Shown: positions 35,110 through 46,694, counted from the stretch's first letter. The stretch is 64,000 nt of DNA from Chloranthus sessilifolius (GCA_021018995.1 CM037593.1:9638088-9702087); one strand, 5' to 3'. Notes: generated by a model from the letters alone, not told the origin. Numbers and translations are program-made.

Positions 35110-35121
35110 GCTCTGATACCA
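35110..35121 (-). other. Chromovirus primer-binding site
   Basis: The minus strand reads TGGTATCAGAGC, two bases from the 5' LTR (right-hand LTR), complementary to initiator Met-tRNA. Confidence 0.9.
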
Positions 35122-35123
35122 AC

Positions 35124-37512
35124 TGTAACGACCCGACTTTTCCAATCCCTCAGGTATAGGAAAGGCCGGTTCGCCAACCTATCGAATAAACGATAAGCCG
35201 GACAAACAGGGCACATATCAGAGTAAAGCGTAATAAAAATCCATAGCTAAAATAAATGCGGAAGCAATTAAAAGTAAAGAACCACCGATGATGGCCGACC
35301 ATCATCGAAACATGGCTCATAACAGAAATCAACGTCAAATATAAAACTATGGTATCCAACTAAAATGGGCCCACAAATTCAAGTCTAACTCTCACCACAA
35401 AAAAGAAAATCAGTAAGTTCTATACTGGGAAAAACTCCTCAGGAGGAACCTCAAGCCTCACAAAGAATAGCCACGTCGATTACAAGACACTAACCTGTGA
35501 CGTATAGTCGGAGTGAGCTAACCAACAAAGCTCAGTAGAAGAAAGACATCTGTAGCATTTTACTTTAACTAATATGGTTTCAAAATAAATATCGGAATAT
35601 AGCTTGTCAAACATATAAGCAGATAATAAACTGAATTTAGGTGCAGAAATCATATGTAAGATTTATTTCTAAATGTGTGAAAACAGTTTCAAAGGTCTTA
35701 GTTTCTCTAACTTCTATATGCAAAGTTCAGTAATTCATGACTTAATCCTCAACTTAAAATACCTCCCGAGTAAACTATATCTCAAGAGCAGGAATATAGC
35801 CGATGAGAACCCCTACCTACCATCGTCGTTCATGAACCCTTTTTCAGGATGCAACAAGCCCCTACGTAATGAGGGAAACTTGTGCCAGGAAATTGTTCAG
35901 AAATTTTTGAGGGGTCGTTCAGGTCAATCATAAAACAAATGCAGATACTAATATAAATCAGATGCAAGTCTCTTATACATAGTTCAGGTTCTTAATTTCA
36001 GATTTTTAGAGCTTAAGCAGATTCAGGTTTCAGGATTCAGGTAGATTTAGATTTTCAGTCATTCATATCAATTTCAGTTTACAGATGTGATTTCAATGGC
36101 ATATGCAAGTTTAAAGATTTTAATTCAAAATATCCATGCGAATTAAAATAAAATACTGTAAAGATGAGATTCTCCTACCTAAAACTCGGAGTTATGCGAA
36201 GTCAAGCAAGGTCCTATTGATGGCTTCTCGCCCTCAATCTACATCACAATATACGTTCATGCAATAAAATTAACTCTAATTACTAATAATATAGACTTAT
36301 TTAAGTGTTTCCTCAAAAACAAGTCAAAACAGGCAAGTTGCGCCAATCCTAAAATTTGATGTAATATGCTCATATATTTTTGACCATCAAGACGATTGAT
36401 CCATGAGTTGGTCAAAACATGAAAGTTGTAGATTTTTCTATTATATTTCCAACTCAAAAAGAATCGTCTCAATCGGAGTTCGGAATAAACAGTTATGACT
36501 AAAATACTAAAGCAATGTCAGAGTTCGGTGATACCTCGCTCGAGCAATGATAATAGCTCGCTCGAGCGATTTGACATAACATTCTCATATATTTTTTACC
36601 ATCAATAAGATTGATCCATGAGTTGGTCAAAACATGAAAGTTGTAGATTTTTCTATTAGCTTTCCAACGCAAAAAGAATCGTCTCAATCAGAGTTCGGGA
36701 TAAAAAGTTATGACTAAAATACTAAGGCAATGTCGGAGTTCGGTGATACCTCGCTCGAGCGATGATAATAGCTCGCTCGAGCGAGCTACAGCGATGCGAT
36801 TTCGCTGGTTTTCACCCGAATCGAAACCCATACATCCCAAAGTAAAACCCATGGCTAATCTAATGATTTAATCAAAAAGTTTAATTAAGACGTACCTTTA
36901 ATCTAAGGATTCCTAGATTAGAAATGAGTCAAGCGAATGGAGCTTCGGAACGAAACCGACGGGTTTCCTCAACGATTCGCGCCGCGATCGATCACACGAG
37001 TTCACAGAGACAACTCCAACACGCCCCCAATGATCTCAACCTCTCTCAATAGCCAACTACGAATCCAAGGTTGATTCAAGTTCTTTCTAAGGTTTAAGTG
37101 TTTTCAACAAAGAAGGTTCTAGAGAAGGAGGTTTTCTAAACCGATCTCCTACGATGATTGAAGAAGAGAGAAGACGGAGTTTCACACGGTTGGGTAACTA
37201 TCCTCTCTTAAAAAAACCTAGTATAATACGGGAATGCAATTCCTTCTTATAATAGGATTGCTCACAAAGTAAAACACACACACACATCTTATGTATTATA
37301 CACTTCTAATTTTAAAACTCAAGTCCGGTGTTGAGCGGCTACACCGAGGTCGGTGCACAACTTTCGCACGAGGGTCCAAATGGGCTCTAAATTAAAATCT
37401 GTCCGCACAATCACATCTAGATAAAAATCCAAAACAAATGGTGACGTTGGTTGCTGAGCCGAATACACACACAGGGTCAGTCTAACTCGGGTTCAAAATA
37501 CGGGTCTTTACA
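35124..37512 (-). repeat. 5' LTR of chromovirus family A
   Basis: Same ends as 27719-30067. It contains a minus-strand TATA-like CTATTATAAGAAGG near 37243-37256 and, downstream of it, palindrome pairs at 36539/36561 and 36754/36776. Confidence 0.9.
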
Positions 37513-37599
37513 CATACAATAGGCCTTCATCAGAATGTGACTTAGCAACACTAGCCTGTTGCGAAGTCCCTTCATCACCCTTATTATTATTCAATTTTT

Positions 37600-38340
37600 A
37601 CTTGCAATATTTATGAATATGTCCAGATTGTTTACAAAAGTAACAAATAATTTTCTTTCTGTCACCCATAGATTTGGACCTGTTATTTCCTCTCGTTGAT
37701 TTATTATCACCTTTGGATTTGTCTCTTTTGCGATCATGGTTTCGACCCATTTCGCTTAAGAGACTAATCCCTTTGGAGTTAGATTTTGGCTATTTTCTAA
37801 ATTTATCGGAAAGAAGTTCAACAATTACTTCTTTGACGATAATAGTATCTTTACCATAAATTAATATTGCAACAAGGTGCTCATAAGATGGTGGCAATGA
37901 GGTGAGCAAGAGAAGTGCTAGATCTTCTTCTTTAAGTTTCACCTCAATCCTTAATAGTTCATTAACTATTTTATTAAACGAATTCAAATGGTCATGAATA
38001 TGCGTACCAGCCTTCATACAAAGGTTGTAGAGTTGCTTCTTCATGAAGAGTCTGTTGGACAACGATTTTGTCATGTAGAGTCTATCTTCTTTCATAGATC
38101 CACGATCGTCTCGTGAAGAACGTTGTACAGAATTTCATCGGACAAGCACAATCGAATAGTGCTTACGACCCTCTTATCAATTCCACTCTTCATCGGACAT
38201 GTTTGCCTTCTTCCCCATCTCCTTTTCAAGTAAAACATTATCAATGCATTTTTGGACAAGAAGATCTGTGACCTTGACTTGCCACAAAGCGAAGTTATTC
38301 TTCCCAGAGAACTTCTTCACATCAAATCGTGCATTCGAGA
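37600..38340 (-). CDS. Copia gag remnant
   Basis: The minus-strand phrases KFSGKNNFALWQVKVTDLL and HDHLNSFNKIVNELL are Copia gag (UBN2 type). A CCHC knuckle (CYFCKQSGHIHKYC) lies near 37605-37660. This is the gag of the split Copia element. Several breaks; a fossil. Confidence 0.8.
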
Positions 38341-38364
38341 CCTTCATCGCCATTATAGCGTAAA

Positions 38365-38380
38365 CCTCGCTCTGAAACCA
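38365..38380 (-). other. Copia primer-binding site
   Basis: The minus strand TGGTTTCAGAGCGAGG lies two bases from the LTR, one mismatch from the initiator Met-tRNA primer site. Confidence 0.75.
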
Positions 38381-38382
38381 AT

Positions 38383-39068
38383 TGTTAGGAATTCTACCCA
38401 CACTACGAACTCCCTATCGCGATAAATGCGAAAGAATAAGAAAATTCAAGCAAAAATTAATCATACGCACAACACAAAGATTTACGTGGTTCACCCAATC
38501 GAGGGTTATGTCTATGGGAGTATATGCACTAATTTTATGAATGTTTACAACACACACACTCTCTTCTCTCTAATGCAAATTTAATCAAGATCTAACACGA
38601 TCTTCAATAACAAATTTGTTGTTAAACCAATGACACAGTCATTCAAATAAGAGAGAAGAGATCTGTCGGAATATAATCACGATTTCGACACAAGAACGGC
38701 TTCAATCGGATCTTTAATCCTCAATCTATTCTTCAATACTTTTTATCTCAAAAGTATTCTCACAGTTTTCTCATATGAAACTTTCACCAAACTCTTTTTG
38801 GATCCCTATAGAAAACTTTCTACAAATAGCCACAAAAACTTTGGAAACATAATTCGCAAATCTCCTAAAACTTGCAAGTATTCAAAACACTTCTAAATAG
38901 GCTCCAAACCATTTTATGGAATATTTGGCTAAAGCAATCTTCCAAAAAATCAAACCTGCGGATTTGGATTCGCCCAACAGTCAATTGATTGACTTTCCAA
39001 CCTCAATCGATTGATTTTCCAACCTCAATCGATTGACACTGGTGGTTGAGATTAAACCTTATTCAACA
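38383..39068 (-). repeat. 5' LTR of Copia element
   Basis: Partner of 23899-24586. It carries the palindrome triplet at 38983, 39005 and 39027. Confidence 0.9.
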
Positions 39069-39074
39069 ATCCGA

Positions 39075-39930
39075 TACCGTATTGGTTAAATCAATACGTA
39101 TCGGATATCCGATACCATATTGGCCGATACGTCTCAGTCGAAATTGAGACGTTCAGTTTCTTTTTTTTCTTTTTTTTCAAATCGGCCAATTATTGTCGGT
39201 ATCAGCCAAGTCATATCGGCCTCCAGCAAACCGATACCCAAGACTGATACTAATTTTGATACCTTGGCTGCAGCAACTACCTTGGACCTTTTGGAGGTAT
39301 TTGAAATGTCATGCGGTGGCCAATCGATGAATCTTTGAATTACTCAATTATTTGTCGATTAGTTCAGAGCTCGAAGAATATCCGGCCACTAATTCGCCCA
39401 CTAATATATTCGACGAATTTTATTAAAGATTTGATAGAATTTTTTGAATTTGATAAGAGTGTTTTATAAAAATAAAAATAAAAATAAGAGTGGCTGCACC
39501 AACTGCGTTTGACTTTTTGAAGGCAGTTGAAATGCCGTGCCGGAAATAAAAGCTCCAGTGATTGGCTTGTGTCCCACAATTCGGGCTGTCAACGGTTCGG
39601 GTTAGGGCCGGGCCATCCTAAGCTAAGCCCCAGTAATGTCTCAAAATGGGCCACATGAATAGGTCACAGATTTGGCAGATAGGAAACCAAAACCAAAATA
39701 AACTATTGCCTTATAATATGTAATATCAGATGGAATAACTCTAAACCCGAATTATTGGGCTGGAATTGTTCACCAAGCGATCTGCATCAAGCGGTGTTTT
39801 GGGCGTGTTGTATCTCTAAAGTGAATTGTGGGAACTCTTTTGTAAACTCAGAATAATCTAAGTAGGGGTTGAATATCGTGTTAAAGAGAGTGACTGATCT
39901 GTGCCTTAAGCTAGTCTACAATATAAAAAA
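39075..39930. other. Unassigned intergenic sequence with local duplications
   Basis: 39075-39260 is rich in CCGATAC/GTATCGG phrases (a dispersed plant repeat) into which the Copia element inserted. A segment with GTGGCTGCA-CAACT and a TTGAAATG-CATGC phrase occurs at about 39264-39320 and again at 39489-39545. A related phrase lies left of the Copia element near 23780-23875, so this is old local duplication, perhaps of SOT flanking sequence. No gene is supported. Confidence 0.4.
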
Positions 39931-40248
39931 TTAGACTTCACCGTTTGCCATAAACTGTCGCTATTAACAAAAAAATTATTAAAGGCTAATAAGACTATTA
40001 GTGACGAAAGTATCAGTGGCAATTTTTTTTATTAACAGTGACAATTTTGGCTGCCGCTATTACACTACAAACGACCAGGCTATTAGCGGCAGCCAATAAC
40101 TGTCACTATTAACAAGAAACTGCCGCTAATACCCTTGCTGCTAATAGTCTTAATAGTGTTTTTATTAATAGTGACAGTTTTTTGGAGCAAAAAAATGCTG
40201 CTAATAGTCTTATTTTTTGTAGTGAGATTAGTCTTATTTTTTGTAGTG
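39930..40248. mobile_element. Cluster of CACTA-type MITE pieces
   Basis: A CACTACAAACGACC end starts at 40063, and two GTAGTG ends lie at 40224 and 40248. Subterminal GCGGCAG / CTGCCGCTA motifs occur in both orientations. The sequence before 40063 has the same motifs without a clear end, so at least two copies overlap or are nested. Confidence 0.6.
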
Positions 40249-40315
40249 TCTAGCTAAACACATCCCTTCCTGTTCATTCCATCCCCACATTATTTTATAC
40301 ATAATCACCGTTCAC

Positions 40316-40545
40316 CAGGGGCGTAGCCAGGAATTTTTGTCGGTGGGGGCTATAAATGATAAAAAAATCATACTTAATGGAAACTCTAGAGTTAAATGAA
40401 GACTCGAGCGGATTTGAGGGCTTCTATATCATAGATTTGGGGGCTTATATACAAACAAATGTTGTATAAGAACCACACTTAATAGAAACTGTAGAGTTAA
40501 ATGGGGGCTTGAGCGCCCACCCCCTTCTATGTGGCTACGCCATTG
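40316..40545. mobile_element. hAT-type MITE
   Basis: 230 bp. It starts CAGGGGCGTAGCCAGG and ends with the inverted GTGGCTACGCCATTG. A perfect 8-bp duplication CCGTTCAC (40308-40315, 40546-40553) flanks it, the hallmark of hAT insertion. The interior has a partial internal repeat (AATAGAAACTGTAGAGTTAAATG and AATGGAAACTCTAGAGTTAAATG). Confidence 0.88.
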
Positions 40546-40713
40546 CCGTTCACATTCCGATCAATACAAGTTTCCAACACAATCATTTTTTAGATGAAAA
40601 ATTATAATGAGCGGACCTCAAACAAGAGACCAACAATGTATTGCTTATTTGGCGCGACACAAGTGGCTGGCCTGCATTCCTAGGACCCATTACATTTGCA
40701 TTGCGCCACATAA

Positions 40714-40866
40714 CACTACAAAAATAAGGTGTTTCAGCGGCACTTGCTGTTAAGGCAGTTTTTGGTAGTGACAGGACTAATAACGGCAGTTTTTGTTAGC
40801 GACAGGATTAATAATAACAGTTTTTCTTTAAAAATACTATCACTAATAGTCTTATTTTTTGTAGTG
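40714..40866. mobile_element. CACTA-type MITE with TAA duplication
   Basis: 153 bp, CACTACAAAAATAAG to TATTTTTTGTAGTG, perfect CACTA ends. It is flanked by TAA (40711-40713, 40867-40869). Subterminal CGGCAGTTTTT motifs are shared with 21037-21177. Confidence 0.9.
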
Positions 40867-41047
40867 TAAGCGGTTCGTTGAACAATATGTCGCTTGCCGT
40901 CTGCCACATATCCATGCCCTTTCAACATTCCAAAATCTTTCACATTTATCTGAAACTTAATAGGATAGCCCCAAATGGGGATTGTAAGGCAAAACATGAT
41001 ATGGGTCAAAGACATGGAAGACAGAAAATAAAAGAAAACTACTATAT

Positions 41048-41329
41048 CAGAAATTTATTGGATCAACTCTGTGAGATACACCTTTTCCGTCAGAGATCTT
41101 ACATTTTCACCTTTAACCAAACGACCAGCTCCAAGCCGAGCCAGTTCCAGCTAGCACAAAACCTCAAAAATATAACTTACACTTTTTTTCATTCTACATA
41201 GTTTAAAATTTTAAATATTTTCACTTTTTTATATTTGCAAGATGTGAAACGGGATCTATGCCGTCTGATTTGAAGGCCCCAATATAAAATCGATGGTGCC
41301 AAAGATAGACATGAAAAAGGCGATATCAC

Positions 41330-41401
<72 letters not shown>

Positions 41402-41954
41402 AAATAGTCGATGGCGACTCTTAAAACAGTCGGTACCGACTACTTAAAGAGACGACATCGACTGCTTAGATAGTCGATCCCTACTATTTAGACAGTCGCC
41501 ATTGACAGTAAAAAATTTATTTTTTATTTTTTATTTATAGTTGATTGCGACTGTCTAAACAGTAGGGATCGAGTGTCTAAGCAGTCGATGGCGACTGTTT
41601 AAACAGTCGATGTTGCCTCTTTAAGTAGTCGGCATCGACTGTTTAAATTTTTTTTTTTCTTTTAAGAGGCAATATCGCCTTTTTTCATGTCTATCTTTGT
41701 CACCATCGATTTTATATTGTGGCCTTCAAATTAGACGACATAGATCCCGTTTCACATCGCGTAAATATAAAAAAGTGCAAATATTTAAAATTTTAAACTA
41801 TGGAGAAAAAAAAAAGTGTTAGAAGGGGTATTTCTGACTTTTTGTGCTAGCTGAAAATGGCTTGGCTAAAAGCTGGTTGGTTTGGGTAAAGGTGAAAATA
41901 TAGGGTCTCTGACATAAAAGGTGTATCTGAAAGGGTCGATCCAGTAAATTTCCC
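41048..41954. repeat. 0.9-kb foldback element (long inverted repeat)
   Basis: The left arm (41048-41330) and right arm (about 41665-41954) are inverted copies over almost their full length, for example GATACACCTTTT / AAAAGGTGTATC and ATAAAATCGATGGTG / CACCATCGATTTTAT. The middle (41400-41660) is itself inverted and built from CAGTCG / CGACTG motifs. Ends resemble GGGAAATTTACTGGATC. No clear target duplication; only TAT is shared. Probably a MULE- or foldback-type non-autonomous element able to form a stem of several hundred bp. Confidence 0.85.
41332..41397. repeat. (TA)n microsatellite
   Basis: About 33 TA units at the inner edge of the left arm of the foldback; absent from the right arm. 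Confidence 0.95.
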
Positions 41955-41984
41955 TATGAAATACCACCACCAAGACACAAGAGA

Positions 41985-42270
41985 TGGAATCAAAAGCCTT
42001 ATTTTACATGAAGCTTCAAACCAGAATTATGTACCTTTGGCTTTGAGGTCTCCAACTTTATGAGGCGGGTATCTGGCCATCACGTCAAACCCTTTGAAGA
42101 TTTAATCAACTTGAAAATTTAAACCAGAATCGTGAAACTTTTGTTGAATTATGTACCTTTGGTTATGGGTCCTGCAACTTTCGGAGGCGGGTATCTAGTC
42201 ATCACGTCAAACCCTTTGAGGATTTAATCAACTTGAAACTTTAAACCCGATTCGTGAAACTTTTGTTGGA
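41985..42270 (-). pseudogene. Sulfotransferase C-terminal tail, three tandem copies
   Basis: Minus-strand tails equivalent to QKFHDSGLNFQVD and stop occur at 42102-42146 and 42224-42268, with a shorter one at about 42000-42025. Units 2 and 3 are about 122 bp apart and share the linker GGCGGGTATCT-CATCACGTCAAACCC. The stretch before the first unit matches the SOT 3' flank. So the last exon end and 3' UTR of a SOT were amplified in place. No upstream SOT sequence remains. Confidence 0.7.
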
Positions 42271-42545
42271 CTGTACACCGAGCCACAATTGCGCGGATGG
42301 AGCTATTGGGCGGTTATACTTTCTAGGGTTACCGAAAATATTTTCACCATATTTCATATGAGGCGGTTATACTCTATATTAGAAATAAACTCTAATTATA
42401 GATTAGAATTATATTGAAGGAAACTCTATTTTGTATTGGGTTAGGTGAGATCTAAGAGATTTGTAATTCCAGTCTACACAGATTAGTAAAAGGAACTCAA
42501 CATCACCCCTGGGCATAAGCAAATTGTTGAATTATGTAAATTTTG
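42271..42545. other. Short unassigned spacer
   Basis: No gene. It contains GGCGGTTATACT twice (42310 and 42362) and a stretch resembling an LTR or MITE (42370-42470) that I cannot name. Confidence 0.3.
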
Positions 42546-43260
42546 TGTAATGACCTAAAAATCTGAAATATACTTGACTACTTTGGAATACGTGCTTAAC
42601 ACGAAAATCGAGATAAACTTAAAATTTTATAATAATAATATTAGTATTAATATTATTAATTCGTAAGCACTTGAAGCCATAGGTCACATATTACGCGATT
42701 CTAAGATCTGAGGAGACACTTGGGAAATGCTATACACTGAGTATGATGTATGTGCTCAACACCAGAGCAAATGAATTAGAAATAAAAATATCAAAGATAT
42801 TTCATGAGTTAGCTTATAAGAGAAGGAAGGTTAGAGAAAAGCACATCTCTCTTCTTTGCTCTAAAAATTTTGCCTGCAAGCTAGTGCTAGAGAACTCCCT
42901 GCGAAATCAAGGCTCGAGAAACCCTAGATTATGGATCCTCTGAATTAGAGCGTGAAGGAATCGACGTCTGTACGTTGTATTAAATTTGGGAAGGCTCAAC
43001 ACATCTATGTGTTGATGTAGAGCTACACCTCTGATACATTGGAAAGCAAATTCTGAATATGAAACCCACCTTGAGCTGAGCATGCCGTGAATCACGGAAA
43101 CGATGCTAAAAGAGGTGAGTTACTAGGCATTTGTAAAGGTTTAGTTGTCATAAATATGAATATGCATATGCTTGTATGATTCGATGAGAATCATAAAGAG
43201 TTATGGATGAAATATGTTAAAAATCAATAAACTGCATTTATGACAGAAATTGTCATTTCC

Positions 43261-43831
43261 GATCGATTAAATTGAGTATTTGATCGATCAAATTATAATC
43301 CGATCAATCAAATTTGAGATTTAATCGATCAAATTATATAAATCCCTTATAGAACAGGAGGGTATTTTCTAGAGGTTCATGCCCTATACGATCGATCAAA
43401 TTTGAAACTGATCAATCAAACTATAAAGTGATCGATCAAGTGGTAAGCTAATCGATCAATTGAGAAATTGATCGATCAAACGGTGAGATTGATCGATCAT
43501 TTTGGAAAAATGATCGATCGAATAGTATGGATGCCTTATAGAACAGGAGGTCTGAACTTTTAGAGTTTTGACTTTAAAATTCGATCGATCAAACTTAAGA
43601 ATTGATCGATCAAATTGAGAATTCGATCTATCAAATGAGCAAGTTGATCGATCAAAATGGCTCTGTTCAGTATATGTAAATTTTTGAGAATCCGATCGAT
43701 CAAATAGGGAAAATGATTGATCAAATTCCCATGTTCAGTCTATGTAAGTTTATGAGATCAGATCAATCAGATGAAGTGAATGATCGATCGAATAGTGAAT
43801 CCGATCGATCAAATAGGAAAAATGATCGATC
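43261..43831 (+). repeat. Array of about 21 GATCGATC palindromes
   Basis: Site starts: 43261, 43282, 43302, 43323; 43390, 43410, 43430, 43450, 43470, 43491, 43512; 43583, 43604, 43625, 43646; 43694, 43715; 43761, 43782, 43803, 43824. The groups are 4-7-4-2-4 with spacing 20-21 bp. The positions and linkers parallel the 4-8-4-4-4 array at 15098. Confidence 0.88.
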
Positions 43832-44652
43832 GGATTTCTCTATTTTGCTTATTTTGATTTTCTGGGAAGGACACTGTTGGGCAGTGTACCAATTGGTATT
43901 TTGACACCTCTGATACTTATTACACTGTACATATGATCTAGTTTAAAATTGAGACGCCTTAAAAAGCTTTAGATTTGCTTAGAAAGACCTAATTTAAGAT
44001 AAGGGAAATTCAACTTAACTTGTATCTGATTATGACTGTATGGTCTCATAGAATATGTATTCTGACTTCTGTTTTAAAAACTTGCCTTACATATCAATAA
44101 AAGCTCTATCATCTCTTATTCCTGTTATCTGATCTCTGCTATTTGATTCCCGATGTTCTGATATATGTATTAATTTTAAGTTCATGTGACGAATCCCCCT
44201 GACGTGACAGGATATCCACGATCATCACGGTGGGATATTCGTATATCTGATTTGTAATCCCTCTGGCACAAGTTGCTCTCCTTTGAAGAGGCTTGTTGCA
44301 GATATCTGAAATTATTCATTAAACGACAATGGTCGGGGTTACCCATCGAAAAATATCTGATTACCACGTGCTATATTCACGGGAGTTATTTAAGTATAGA
44401 ATTTAAGTCACTAAATATTGTATGTATAGCATCTGAAAACTCTGAGAATAAAGTCTGCTTTCTGATATTCTGCATCTGTTCTGTTCTTTAAAGTTCTGCA
44501 TCTGACATCTGATCATTTATGTCTGTATTCTTTTATTTGACCATCTGTTCTGAGATATATTCTGCAAACCATTTTTTACATTTTAGATGTAATTTAATTG
44601 AGTTTTTTCTATTAAGCTTAGATGGTTAGCTTACCCCTGACTCTATGACATA

Positions 44653-44763
44653 GGTTCTGAGGCTCAGGCTCCTAGTACAGAGAGTGATCCGGACTATCAG
44701 CCTGAGGTTGAGGCGAAGGAGGAGGAGGATACTGGCATACCAGCTAACGAGTACTTTCCCTAG
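44653..44763 (+). CDS. Acidic DPDY peptide frame inside a family B LTR
   Basis: After TATGACATAG, the frame GSEAQAPSTESDPDYQPE is followed by an acidic run, PANEYFP and a stop (36 codons). It matches 16579-16689 in length, phase and core, with substitutions that mostly keep acidity. See also 56711-56812 in a different LTR family. Confidence 0.55.
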   Translation, partial: GSEAQAPSTESDPDYQPEVEAKEEEDTGIPANEYFP

Positions 44764-45269
44764 ATAGGGTACTTGTCTTGTATTTTGGGGATCTGTATTT
44801 ATTATGTTTGGATTATTTGGGTCTGGAGACCCACTCAGTTCTGTATTATTTATTGTAAATATTTACTTACGATTTTATACATTCTATAGGAACCATTATT
44901 TTAGGTGATGGATGTCTATCGCCAGTGGTTCTTTTTGGTTCCTTTTTGAAGATGTATATTCTTTTGTTATACTTATATATATTGTTTTGTTCCTTTCTTT
45001 TTATTTAGTCTTATATGATGACTCGATCTACCTCTTTTGATAGTGTTTACTCTGATTTTCGCTACATGAGCAGACACTCCTTGGTTTGTTTTAGGGATCA
45101 TCAAGGTTTATGATCCTGATGACACGGGTTTTGGGGTGCAGAAATCAGGCTATCACAGTTTATATCAGAGCTAAGGCTTTAGGTCGAACCACGGGGACTA
45201 TAGGTTTGATTGTTATTATAATCTATGTACTGATGAATATTATTGATTTTACAATGACAGACCAGTATT

Positions 45270-46566
45270 ATGGCCCCACTGTTCAGAGGACGTGGCAGAG
45301 GTAGAGAGGAACCGAGGATGGTTCGTGTGGAAGAAATAGATGAGGGCATCAGTCCTTTACGTGGAGTAGAGTTTGCTTCTGCTTCTAATGTTGTTTCCTT
45401 AGGAACGGGAAGAGGAGGTGGTGATGGAAGAATGGAGCAAGTATTGAAAGCTTTGGCTGCCAACGTGGCTCAACAGACTGCTGCGATGAATCAACAAGCA
45501 ATGAGACCACCTTATCAACCCGGAGGTTTTGCCGAGTTTAGGAGAATGAGACCTCCTAATTTCTCAGGTCAAATAGATCTGATTGAAATCGAGGGTTGGA
45601 TAGAAGAGATGGAGAAAGTCTTTGAGGTGCTTCAATGCACTGATGTTGAGAAGGTGCGTTGGGCAACCTTCAAGCTTGATGGTGAAGCTGGACCTTAGTG
45701 GAAATCGGTATCGAGACACCATGAACAAGAATTTCGCAATACCCCTTAGGCATGGGCTGAGTTCGTTAAAACCTTCAACGATAAGTATTTTCGTAAAATC
45801 GTGAGACATCAGTGGGAGGTAAAATTTATAAAGTTAGAATAAGGAGATATGATAGTGCGCGAGTATGGTGCTGAATTTGATAGATTGTCAAGATTTGCTC
45901 CACAATATGTAGCTACCGAGTTGATGCGAGCTCGAAAATTTCAGCTCAGCCTTAGGCCAAACCTGCAGAAGGAGGTAGCTATTTGGGAATTAGAGACATA
46001 TGGGGGTGTTATGTCTAAGGCCCTCATTTCAGAAGAAGAGAATCAAAAGTAATTTGCATGGAGGGATAGGCAGAACAAGGAGAGGTCACTTCAGGGACAA
46101 TCTAATGATCCTAATCAGTCAAACAAGAGGGCTAGGTTCTCAAGACCTTCTAGATACCCTACTCACTCTAGACCAGCAGTATCTTCAGGATCGAGTTCTT
46201 ATCAGAGACCAATGGTACCTGTGTCATCCAGACCATTCAGGTCATCTAGTTCTTCTGCTAGTGGAGCTGCCATTGCACAGGGATCTTCTCGGGTCTCTTC
46301 ATTTACTCCGGCTCCATCATGTGCAAAGTGTGGAAAGCCACACAAGACAGAGGACTGCAGGAGACAAGGGAGCTTGCTTTAGGTGTGGCAAGATGGGCCA
46401 CATGGTTAGGAATTGTCTTGAGGAGAATAAGGAAAGTAAGGAAATGACTGGATCGGTATCCACTCAGAGATCGTCTCGACCTATTGTTCAAGGTCGAGCA
46501 TATGCCGTCACAGCAGCTGATACCCTGACATCAAATGACGTCATTCAAGGTATCATTATGCTTTGA
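45270..46566 (+). CDS. Chromovirus gag remnant
   Basis: It starts in an Arg-Gly-rich segment (FRGRGRGREEPRM). The capsid-region phrases PPNFSGQIDLIEIEGWIEEM and WATFKLDGEA follow, then zinc-knuckle regions (CAKCGKPHKTEDC; CFRCGKMGHMVRNC) and GRAYAVTAADTLTSNDVIQG leading to protease. The order is that of del/Tekay-type chromoviruses. Several breaks; a fossil. Confidence 0.85.
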
Positions 46567-46694
46567 GAGTTAAATTGATTCATTGATATTCATATACCAT
46601 AACATGTTTTGATAATTTTATACATAGAAATATTAGTGATTGTTGTACACTTAACCTTTTATATTTTAATATATAAACTAAAGGTACCCTTGTC

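Larger units (their letters stand above)
27719..37512 (-). mobile_element. Full-length Ty3/Gypsy chromovirus (family A), nested in Copia
   Basis: LTRs of about 2.35-2.39 kb lie at 27719-30067 and 35124-37512. The perfect target duplication CATAC (27714-27718, 37513-37517) lies within Copia sequence. The primer site for initiator Met-tRNA abuts the right LTR. On the minus strand the order is gag zinc knuckles, protease, RT, RNase H, integrase, chromodomain, which makes it a chromovirus. Most of the two LTRs are nearly identical, so it is younger than its Copia host. One sub-region of about 700 bp is strikingly different between them. Coding regions carry several breaks. Confidence 0.93.
23899..39068 (-). 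mobile_element. Ty1/Copia element (Tork/Tnt1-like), split by a nested chromovirus
   Basis: LTRs of 688 bp (23899-24586) and 686 bp (38383-39068) have ends TGTTAGGAAT and TTATTCAACA on the plus strand. ATCCGA flanks both sides (23893-23898, 39069-39074), a target duplication of 5-6 bp. Read on the minus strand the order is gag, protease, integrase, reverse transcriptase, RNase H, which is Copia. A complete chromovirus sits between gag and protease (27719-37512). The LTRs differ at roughly one base in ten by eye, so insertion was probably a few million years ago. The coding parts are broken in many places. Confidence 0.9.
42546..45157 (+). repeat. 5' LTR of chromovirus family B
   Basis: 2612 bp, TGTAATGACC to GGCTATCACA. 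TATA-like CTTATAAG at 42813-42820. Shares the array and acidic frame with 14367-17075 although the rest is well diverged. Confidence 0.88.

Noticed and set aside
41048-41954. 9-bp target duplication proving a Mutator origin of the foldback
   Set aside because: Flanking 9-mers do not match; only TAT is shared. The superfamily is left open.
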